Below, one piece after another: positions 6,994 to 12,457 of a stretch of 12,457 nt of DNA. The first letter of the stretch is position 1, and every line of letters begins with the position of its first letter. Under the pieces are notes generated by a model. It saw only the letters and a list, made by a program, of their open reading frames with translations, did not search any database and was not told the origin of the DNA. Source of the stretch: an uncultured Selenomonadales bacterium (GTDB lineage Bacteria > Bacillota > Negativicutes > Selenomonadales > Selenomonadaceae); assembly GCA_946403735.1 (NCBI GenBank), contig CAMJAZ010000011.1, positions 1 to 12,457 on the forward strand. Reading direction: 5' to 3'. Both the position numbers and the translations under genes were made by a program.

Positions 6994-7476
6994 TTACTCT
7001 TCGGTATGTTCTTCTTCGTCATTATTTTCAGCACTCCAAACAACTTTCATAATCGGCGGAATGCACTTGTCCATAATGTCACTAAGCAAAACTGCTAACG
7101 TGCTGACTTGCCTGTTGATGACATTTTGATCTTGGCTGAAAATTGCAAAATCGTACGCCGCCAAAACATCGCCGTCTGAATCTAACGACAACGTGACGTA
7201 GCGGTAGCGACTATTCAAAGTATTAAGCACTTCCAACAATTCATTATAAACGCTTTTCGGCGTATCTTGGGCAAGATAACAGCGAATTTTGCAATCGCCT
7301 TTTTGTGAAACTTCAATCCTGATATTTAAGCCAGGAGAATTTTTAGCTGACATTGGCAACGCAAACAAAGTACTATCTTCAAGTTGTCTAGTAGTAAAAC
7401 GCCAGCCAACATTTTCAAACGCTTCCTTTACAGATTGACCATAATCAAATTTTTCTTCCTTGACTTCCTTTGCCAT
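6994..7476 (-). CDS. YbjN-like (type III secretion chaperone-fold) protein
   Basis: The product is 160 residues, soluble and acidic, with a very acidic C-terminal tail (ENNDEEEHTEE). The order of a helix (12-22), antiparallel strands including NIRIEVSQKGDCKIRCYL (51-68), a helix (72-88), the strand pair YRYVTLSLDSDGDVLAAYDF (91-110), and a long final helix (117-137) matches the YbjN / putative sensory transduction regulator family. That family shares the type III secretion chaperone fold and has a strand-turn with a DxDG signature. The assignment rests on pattern only and no function is implied. The start is firm: ATG preceded by GAGGAGGT with a 6-base gap. A promoter lies upstream at 7535-7563. 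The gene is the first of a two-gene unit with the methyltransferase. Confidence 0.6.
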   Translation of the reverse strand: MAKEVKEEKFDYGQSVKEAFENVGWRFTTRQLEDSTLFALPMSAKNSPGLNIRIEVSQKGDCKIRCYLAQDTPKSVYNELLEVLNTLNSRYRYVTLSLDSDGDVLAAYDFAIFSQDQNVINRQVSTLAVLLSDIMDKCIPPIMKVVWSAENNDEEEHTEE

Positions 7477-7534
7477 AATACGACCTCCTCGTCTAAAAAA
7501 TTACACTTTCATAAAATTTGAGTGAATTGGGGGA

Positions 7535-7563
7535 AGTCTAGCAAATTTATTTTAAACCGTCAA
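7535..7563 (-). promoter_or_regulatory. Sigma-70-type promoter for the YbjN-like/methyltransferase unit
   Basis: Read on the minus strand, a -35 of TTGACG (7563-7558) and a -10 of TAGACT (7540-7535) are separated by exactly 17 bases. A TGC extended -10 immediately precedes the hexamer. Transcription would start near 7528, about 50 bases before the ATG. Confidence 0.75.
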
Positions 7564-7586
7564 GAAAAAAATTTGGTCGCTTAAAC

Positions 7587-7610
7587 AAATGGCGTGTAAA
7601 TTAAATGGCG
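7587..7610. repeat. Direct repeat AAATGGCG x2 between divergent promoters
   Basis: AAATGGCG occurs at 7587-7594 and 7603-7610, with a 16-base period, between the -35 elements of the two divergent promoters. It is a candidate operator, but eight-base repeats can arise by chance. Confidence 0.35.
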
Positions 7611-7620
7611 CAAAAATTTC

Positions 7621-7649
7621 TTGATAAAACATAAAATCTTTGTTAAAAT
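7621..7649 (+). promoter_or_regulatory. Sigma-70-type promoter for the YvyF-like gene
   Basis: A -35 of TTGATA (7621-7626) and a -10 of TAAAAT (7644-7649) are spaced 17 bases apart, with a TGT extended -10 (7641-7643). The predicted start near 7656 gives a leader of about 50 bases. The resemblance is to the vegetative, not the sigma-28 (flagellar), consensus. Confidence 0.75.
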
Positions 7650-7708
7650 GTTTTTTAAAAGTTGAAAGATAAAAAAATTGTTAGTGATTAACTTTAAGGG
7701 TGAATAAT

Positions 7709-8233
7709 ATGTTGAGAACTAAAAGAAATTCACAAGCTAAGCTAGCGTACTGTGATAAATGCGGCAAATTGTTTAGTTCCCTGCATGGCGAAAAACTTTG
7801 TCCTCCGTGCAACGCGGTGGATCAAGCTGCGCAGGACAAAATGAAAGAATATTTGAGAGAAAATCCAAAGGCATCATTGAAAGAGGCGGCAGAAGCTACT
7901 GGTGCGCCAGCTGACAGCCTTAAAAGATTATCTATTGAAGTTATGTCCGCAAAGTTGAACTCCAATAAAAAGGTTGATGCGGTGTACCCCTGCGCGAATT
8001 GCGGCACTATGATAAAGTCGGGAACTTATTGTCCAGCTTGTGCAGCTGAACTGCAGAAAAAAGCTCAACAAAGCGCGTCGGCAAATATTGTCACGACACC
8101 TGCGCGGGAAGATTCACAGCCGCGTGAAGTTAAAGGTTTGGATAACGATTTCAATGAAGCATTAAAAGAAAAACCTGCTGTTCGTCGCAGAATGTATCAA
8201 GGAGTTATAGAGCAACGGCGTAGTAGTAAATAA
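7709..8233 (+). CDS. YvyF/TIGR03826-like flagellar-locus zinc-ribbon protein
   Basis: The 174-residue soluble protein has two cysteine pairs at the N-terminus (CDKC 15-18, CPPC 31-34), a helix-turn-helix-like middle (about 40-83, with LKEAAEATGAPADSLKRL) and a second zinc ribbon (YPCANCGTMIKSGTYCPAC, 93-111). This order matches the YvyF family, usually encoded near flgM/flgN/flgK in Firmicutes. In B. subtilis YvyF influences flagellar gene expression, but its mechanism is not something I can derive here. The C-terminal 60 residues are polar, probably flexible, and rich in charge. The ATG at 7709 is preferred over the in-frame GTG at 7700 because AAGGG lies 8 bases upstream of it. Unlike its relatives it is monocistronic here, with its own promoter (7621-7649) and terminator (8293-8325), and no flagellar gene is in view. 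Confidence 0.75.
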   Translation: MLRTKRNSQAKLAYCDKCGKLFSSLHGEKLCPPCNAVDQAAQDKMKEYLRENPKASLKEAAEATGAPADSLKRLSIEVMSAKLNSNKKVDAVYPCANCGTMIKSGTYCPACAAELQKKAQQSASANIVTTPAREDSQPREVKGLDNDFNEALKEKPAVRRRMYQGVIEQRRSSK

Positions 8234-8292
8234 TTTTTGATTCTGTCCAAAGATTCAAATTTGAGAGGTAAAATTTTTGATTGAAATTTTTT

Positions 8293-8325
8293 AATTCATC
8301 CCACGTTGTGGCGATGAATTTTTTT
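8293..8325 (+). terminator. Intrinsic terminator after the YvyF-like gene
   Basis: AATTCATC-CCAC (8293-8304) pairs with GTGG-C-GATGAATT (8308-8320), with one bulged C and a 3-base loop, and a run of T follows to 8325. It separates the YvyF-like gene from cdaA. Confidence 0.87.
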
Positions 8326-8371
8326 AACTTTTTGGCAGAAATTTCGATTTTTATTAAAAGGGGGGTTGCTT

Positions 8372-9220
8372 ATGGCGTCTGATATATACTGGCCCGAAAG
8401 ATTGAAAGGGCTAATCTCTACCGTAAATTTTTCCGATGTGCTGGAAGTCATATTAGTTGCAATTATAATTTACAAACTTTATAGAATGCTTGAAGGCACC
8501 CGCGCAGTAACGTTAGTCAAAGGAATTTTAGTTTTATTCACGGTAAATTTTTTGTGCAACATACTTCATCTTCATTTATTATCATGGCTTTTTGAAAAAG
8601 TTATGACGTGGTCGTTTGTCGTCCTGCCAATCGTATTTCAGCCAGAATTGCGCCGTACGCTTGAACGACTTGGCGAAGGAAGATTTTTATTTGAGGATCG
8701 CGCCACCCTTGACGAAGAAGAGGCAATGGGCGTCGTTAAAGAAATTGTCATAGCGGCTAAGGAACTTTCACGTACAAAAACTGGTGCGCTACTTGTCATT
8801 GAACGCGAAATGGGGCTTAACGATATAAGTGACACTGGAATTAAAATTGACGGGCTTATTACTTCGGAATTTCTTTTGAACGTTTTTATTGTAAATACTC
8901 CACTTCACGACGGCGCGGCAATTATTCGCGGCAAAAGATTAATTTCAGCTGGTTGTTACCTTCCATTGACTGAAAAACGCGGTTTGCCTAAAGAGTTGGG
9001 AACTCGTCACCGCGCAGCTATCGGCATTTCCGAACAATGTGACGCTATAGTTTTAATAGTCAGTGAAGCGACTGGGACAATTTCCATTGCTGATAATGGA
9101 CGTTTAACGCGGCGTCTTGATGAAAATACTTTAACTGCCGCGCTTCGCCCCGCCTTTTTGAAGTCTTCGAAAAGTAATCTGTCAAATTTTTTCAGTAAAT
9201 GGAAAAGTAGCGAAGATTAA
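8372..9220 (+). CDS. cdaA: Diadenylate cyclase CdaA (c-di-AMP synthase)
   Basis: This membrane-bound enzyme condenses two ATP into c-di-AMP, a second messenger controlling potassium and osmolyte balance and cell-wall homeostasis. The 282-residue product has three N-terminal membrane segments (about 22-38, 45-63, 66-87) and then a DAC catalytic domain (about 105-255). The hallmark motifs are intact: DGA at 180-182 and GTRHR at 210-214. Size and layout match B. subtilis CdaA (about 273). The ATG at 8372 is preferred over a TTG at 8366, because the G-rich Shine-Dalgarno (AAGGGGGG, 8358-8365) sits 6 bases before it and overlaps nothing else. In many Firmicutes cdaA is followed by cdaR and glmM. 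Here it is followed tail-to-tail by recO, with a 4-base overlap of stop codons (9217-9220), so no co-transcribed partner is present. No confident promoter was found. Confidence 0.95.
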   Translation: MASDIYWPERLKGLISTVNFSDVLEVILVAIIIYKLYRMLEGTRAVTLVKGILVLFTVNFLCNILHLHLLSWLFEKVMTWSFVVLPIVFQPELRRTLERLGEGRFLFEDRATLDEEEAMGVVKEIVIAAKELSRTKTGALLVIEREMGLNDISDTGIKIDGLITSEFLLNVFIVNTPLHDGAAIIRGKRLISAGCYLPLTEKRGLPKELGTRHRAAIGISEQCDAIVLIVSEATGTISIADNGRLTRRLDENTLTAALRPAFLKSSKSNLSNFFSKWKSSED

Positions 9221-9960
9221 TTAATTGCTAGTTGGCTCAAAAATTTTATCGACTTCAATTCTTGATTTAAAAGCGTTTGTACGTAGCGAAATAAAATTTT
9301 TTCTGCCACGTGAATTTGTCTAAGGTTGAATGTCAGCTGATTTTCCGTCAGCCAATCAAAGCTAAGCAACTCTTCAAAAGTCTGCCTTAAACTTTCGGGA
9401 TAATTAAAACCTTTAATCGCGCCGTGACTGCAACTTTCACAAACTGCGCCGCCGTCTGCAAAACTTAATGACGCATCGCCAATAATTTTTTTCCCACAAC
9501 GTACACAATTTTCAAAGTTCAGTTGAAAGCCTGTAAATTCCATAAATTGCGCAATCGCCATCAACGTTGCAATTTGTGGATTTTTTTTATTGAGGACGGG
9601 CAACGACTTCACCAGCAAATTGTAAATTTCAACTTCACAAAGTTTTGGCAACGTCATCTTATCGACAATTTCAAAGAAAATCGCGGCGTAACTTAATCTT
9701 TCAATGTCCGCCGTCAAATTTGGATAGAAATTTATAATATCAGCGTCACGAATTGTATCAACTTGCACGCCGTGATTAATTTCCGCGCGAATCAGATTGA
9801 ACATTTGAATAGCGCCAGCAAGTGGACTTCTACTCCGTCGGCAACCGTAGGCGTTGACTTCAAGTTTGCCAAATTCTTTTGTGTAAAGCGTCACAACTCG
9901 GTTAGCGTCGCCAAAATTTGACGTGGCTAAAATTACGCCTTCAACTTTAAAAGTCTCCAT
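9217..9960 (-). CDS. recO: DNA repair protein RecO
   Basis: RecO acts in the cytoplasm in the RecFOR pathway, annealing single strands and loading RecA at gaps. The 247-residue protein is the usual size. It has an N-terminal OB-fold (about 1-80, with the typical start FKVEGVILATSNFGDANRVV and YTKEFGKLEVNAYGCRR). A helical domain follows, and a C4 zinc site has CVRC at 152-155 and CESC at 174-177. The ATG overlaps the TAA of the upstream membrane-protein gene in the sequence TAATG, with GGAG about 9 bases upstream inside that gene, so translation is probably coupled. The 3' end overlaps cdaA by 4 bases in convergent orientation. In many Firmicutes recO follows era or cdd; here it sits behind a membrane protein and a signalling gene instead. 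Confidence 0.94.
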   Translation of the reverse strand: METFKVEGVILATSNFGDANRVVTLYTKEFGKLEVNAYGCRRSRSPLAGAIQMFNLIRAEINHGVQVDTIRDADIINFYPNLTADIERLSYAAIFFEIVDKMTLPKLCEVEIYNLLVKSLPVLNKKNPQIATLMAIAQFMEFTGFQLNFENCVRCGKKIIGDASLSFADGGAVCESCSHGAIKGFNYPESLRQTFEELLSFDWLTENQLTFNLRQIHVAEKILFRYVQTLLNQELKSIKFLSQLAIN

Positions 9961-11567
9961 TAATTTTTCTCCACTTCAATTTTACTTATGCCGTAAAATT
10001 TTATTACGCCGTCCCGCGTGACGCCATTGTCAAAATCCACAAAGAAAACGTGACGCAATGCGCGATTTTTTAACGTTATCGGCTGGAAAGTTACAACTGG
10101 CTTGTACCTTGCGGCTGCGTCCTCCACAATCGCTATTCTTGAATCATTTTCCGTCCGCAAAGTGTACGTGATGAACAGTGCGGCAATTATCGTGAAACTG
10201 CCTATAGCTACTGCGCCCAATTTTAAAATTTTGTCGACTGGCGGCACTGAAAATTTTTCACGTACAAGCGGCAGACGTATCACCGCGATAACTCCTGCTA
10301 AAATCATTGCTACCGAACTGAAAGTTGCACGGGCTGGAAACGTCGGCGCGGCAATCATTACAAAGTTATTGAAAAGTGCCAGCGCAAATAAAATTACTGC
10401 GTACCGTACCGCTGAAAATTTTTGTAGCGCGTCACGAATGCCAAAACCTTTTACGCCCAATGCACGACGTAGCGGCAAGTAAATCAAGAAAATTATCAGC
10501 CAATAAATTATCATCTCTTCGGACTTCGACATAAAATTTTCAAAGCGTTCAATGAATTTTGTTGACGTGTTGAAGTGTGGGAAAATATTGTTGACGAAAA
10601 AGTCATTGATTGTCGACGTGATGAAACTGTCGTTAAAGTACGAAACAGTAAAAATTATCGTGACGGCAATTAAAGGGTACGAAATAAAAATTTTCTGCGG
10701 CTTATTATCGCGCAAAATATTTACCGCGCAGATGAAAATTAAAATGGCAGGGAGCAAGTACAAAATCATTTCAGCATTGCCAGCAATTTGGTTGCCGATG
10801 TGCGCTAAAATTCCCTTACCTTCGCCCTGCACGTCGTAGCGGACGTAATTTCCAGGTGCCGCAATTAAAATTATCACGCCTATTAAACTGCCTAAACTTC
10901 CTGCCGCTGACCATAAGCTAGGCTGATTTTTTTTGCGCAGGTACAAAGTAATTGCCGCCGTCAAAATTGTTACCGTCACGCCTAAATTTTCTACCGAACA
11001 TCCAGCGATTAAACCTAGTAAAAACATTATGACTGCCGCTAAAATATCTTCGCGCAGATTAAATTTTCCAGCCAATGCCAAATTGTACGGCAACAAAAAT
11101 AAAAGCGCAGGAACTGCTGACCAAAGATAAACTGTCGAGCCGCTTTTCCATACTGCAACTTCGCCGAAATGTGGAAGTGACAGCCACGTCAAAAGCCCTG
11201 TTACTGCTAAGATTATCGGTTCGTCTAATTTTATTTCGCGGCGAGCGTGAAAGTAAATTAAAATTACCAGCGCCGTGAATAAAATTGCGTTGGCTACGTC
11301 GAATGGAAATTTTCCAAGCCATAAGAAAAAGTTTAAACAAAATACCGTAAACAATCTGCCGCCGTGCAGTAAATAATGATTGTACGTCGATTCAATAACG
11401 TCTGAAAATGATTCGACATGTTTAGTTGTTCCCCAAATCATTGAATAATCGTAATCGTCACGGTGCAACGGCATTAAATAATTTAGCGCGAACATCACAG
11501 CGAAAATTAAAATTATCGGCAGTAGGGAATAAACCGTAGGAGAAAATTTTTTATTCAAATAAATCAC
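9960..11567 (-). CDS. Polytopic membrane protein, DUF6056/GT-C-like
   Basis: The 535-residue protein has about eleven to thirteen predicted membrane helices across its length. After the first helix (about 12-34) comes a short extracytoplasmic loop with HRDDYDYSMIW (35-45; acidic pair D37-D38), then HGGRLF (68-73). An acidic DDY-type pair in the first loop and a GR motif before the next helix recall the DUF6056 family and GT-C glycosyltransferases such as the GtrII type, which use lipid-linked sugars. I rate that as a structural resemblance only. A soluble C-terminal stretch follows the last helix (about 480-535). The start is GTG at 11567, with AAGGA inside the end of the upstream gene and only 2 bases between the genes. 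It overlaps recO by one base. Whether it glycosylates an envelope component cannot be told from sequence. Confidence 0.7.
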   Translation of the reverse strand: MIYLNKKFSPTVYSLLPIILIFAVMFALNYLMPLHRDDYDYSMIWGTTKHVESFSDVIESTYNHYLLHGGRLFTVFCLNFFLWLGKFPFDVANAILFTALVILIYFHARREIKLDEPIILAVTGLLTWLSLPHFGEVAVWKSGSTVYLWSAVPALLFLLPYNLALAGKFNLREDILAAVIMFLLGLIAGCSVENLGVTVTILTAAITLYLRKKNQPSLWSAAGSLGSLIGVIILIAAPGNYVRYDVQGEGKGILAHIGNQIAGNAEMILYLLPAILIFICAVNILRDNKPQKIFISYPLIAVTIIFTVSYFNDSFITSTINDFFVNNIFPHFNTSTKFIERFENFMSKSEEMIIYWLIIFLIYLPLRRALGVKGFGIRDALQKFSAVRYAVILFALALFNNFVMIAAPTFPARATFSSVAMILAGVIAVIRLPLVREKFSVPPVDKILKLGAVAIGSFTIIAALFITYTLRTENDSRIAIVEDAAARYKPVVTFQPITLKNRALRHVFFVDFDNGVTRDGVIKFYGISKIEVEKN

Positions 11568-11569
11568 CT

Positions 11570-12457
11570 TTAATTTCCTTCATTGAGATAGCGTTTGCAT
11601 TCGTCAACAAGTTTGTCATAAAGTTCCATAACTTCGGCATGGTGGGACTTTATATAATTTTCAGCGTTGAGTTTGTCTGATTCGGACGCTTTATCATCTG
11701 TTAAAATTTTTCCAGACATTTCAAGCTGTCTTGCCAGCTCACTAATTTTTTCTCCGCCAATTTGCAATGACGTTGACTTCAGCGAATGTACGAAAACTGT
11801 ATAATTTTTCCAATCGCCGCTATCAAACGCCGCTTGAATTTTTTCTTTGTTTTCGTCTTTGAGGTCGCAAAAAATTTCTACAATCTCTTTAAACATATCT
11901 TCCATGCCGTCACTATATTTTAAGCCCATATCGACATTTAAGTATTGATACTCTGCTGAAAGATTTTTATTTAAACTTGTCACGGCAACTTTATCAGTCG
12001 AATTGCCTTCAACTTTTTCCGTCGGCAAATATTTCAGCAACATTTCTTCAAGCTTATCGGGATTAATTGGCTTGGTCAGATAGTTATCAAATCCCGCCGC
12101 AATGTACTTTTCCTTAGCGCCAGAAATAGCATTGGCAGTTAGACAAATTGTAATCGTGTGGCAATTTGGATTTTCATTTTGCGCGCGTAATTCGTGAAGT
12201 GTTTCAATGCCGTCTTTATCGGGCATCATATGATCTAAAAATATTATGTCGTATTTCGTGCCTTGCGTCAAAATAATTCCTTCGTCGCCATTAATCGCAG
12301 TGTCGATTTTCATTTTAGTTTGTTTCAAAAGATTTTTGAAAACCATTAAATTCATTGAATTATCGTCAACCATGAGGACTTGGGCAGTTGGCGCGGTAAA
12401 TTTTTCTTTATATTTTTTCCGCTCTTTCAAAGTAGCTTTATACGACGCCTCATAATC
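11570..12457 (-). CDS. Receiver plus Hpt C-terminal portion of a probable hybrid sensor histidine kinase (5'-truncated)
   Basis: The frame stays open to the window edge at 12457 (295 visible residues), and the TTG at 12430 has no convincing Shine-Dalgarno, so I treat the gene as truncated. The visible part begins with a linker (DYEASYKATLKERKKYKEKF, residues 1-20) typical of what follows the ATPase domain in Firmicutes hybrid kinases. A receiver domain comes next (about 25-145) with the acidic pocket DD at 31-32, phospho-acceptor Asp75 in IIFLDHMMP, Thr108 in LTANA and Lys129 in LTKP. An Hpt domain follows (about 180-290) with HSLKSTS at 224-230 (phosphorylated His224). All catalytic residues are present, so phosphorelay is expected. 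The missing upstream part should hold HisKA and HATPase domains. It is the first visible gene of a minus-strand unit with the membrane protein and recO. A stand-alone receiver-Hpt protein is the alternative. Confidence 0.85.
   Translation of the reverse strand, partial: DYEASYKATLKERKKYKEKFTAPTAQVLMVDDNSMNLMVFKNLLKQTKMKIDTAINGDEGIILTQGTKYDIIFLDHMMPDKDGIETLHELRAQNENPNCHTITICLTANAISGAKEKYIAAGFDNYLTKPINPDKLEEMLLKYLPTEKVEGNSTDKVAVTSLNKNLSAEYQYLNVDMGLKYSDGMEDMFKEIVEIFCDLKDENKEKIQAAFDSGDWKNYTVFVHSLKSTSLQIGGEKISELARQLEMSGKILTDDKASESDKLNAENYIKSHHAEVMELYDKLVDECKRYLNEGN

Noticed and set aside
8332..8360. TTGGCA-based promoter for cdaA
   Set aside because: At 17-base spacing the -10 would be TAAAAG overlapping the Shine-Dalgarno; other spacings are poor.
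10102..10482. 126-codon plus-strand frame inside the membrane protein gene
   Set aside because: It is antisense to a coherent polytopic protein and its composition is that of a mirrored hydrophobic gene.
12246..12455. Plus-strand frame opposite the receiver domain
   Set aside because: It is antisense to intact, conserved receiver motifs.

Overview
The window is chromosomal DNA from an AT-rich bacterium. It has strong Shine-Dalgarno sites, frequent GTG and TTG starts, and densely packed genes. A diadenylate cyclase of the CdaA type, a YvyF-like flagellar-locus zinc protein, a methyl-accepting chemotaxis receptor and a hybrid-kinase receiver/Hpt tail point to a motile Firmicutes-type anaerobe. 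My best guess is Negativicutes (Selenomonadales relatives), but that is inference from gene content and style, not from a phylogenetic marker. No rRNA, tRNA, CRISPR array, insertion sequence or prophage gene is visible.

Layout. (1) 1-3221, plus strand: the 3' part of a GT61-family glycosyltransferase gene carrying a nine-G tract, then prfC (release factor 3, TTG start) and ndk (nucleoside diphosphate kinase), spaced like one transcription unit. (2) 3222-3605: a 384-base gap with a 14-bp inverted repeat, a terminator-like hairpin, and a structured leader for the next gene. (3) 3606-5703: a dCache chemoreceptor followed by a clear intrinsic terminator. (4) 5774-6277: a YgbA-type cysteine-rich protein (nitrous-oxide-stimulated-promoter family) with a lysine-rich tail. 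(5) 7476 down to 6301, minus strand: a two-gene unit, a YbjN-like protein and a SAM-dependent methyltransferase. (6) 7477-7708: a divergent promoter region with two good sigma-70-type promoters and a short direct repeat between them. (7) 7709-8325, plus strand: a monocistronic YvyF-like zinc protein with its own promoter and terminator. (8) 8372-9220, plus strand: cdaA, tail-to-tail with recO and overlapping it by 4 bases. (9) 12457 down to 9217, minus strand: the C-terminal receiver and Hpt part of a probable hybrid sensor kinase, a polytopic DUF6056/GT-C-like membrane protein and recO, packed with 2-base and -1-base junctions.

How the genes relate. Most are housekeeping (translation termination, nucleotide balance, recombination, c-di-AMP synthesis) or signalling and motility genes. 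Two surface-glycan-type genes (GT61 and the GT-C-like membrane protein) sit in separate units. I see no coherent undescribed multi-gene system. The items most worth a second look are the G9 tract in the glycosyltransferase, where either single-base slip truncates the protein quickly, and the C(UUCG)G hairpin between the Shine-Dalgarno and AUG of the chemoreceptor. After those come the unusual hybrid-kinase/membrane-protein/recO unit, and cdaA without its usual cdaR neighbour immediately downstream.
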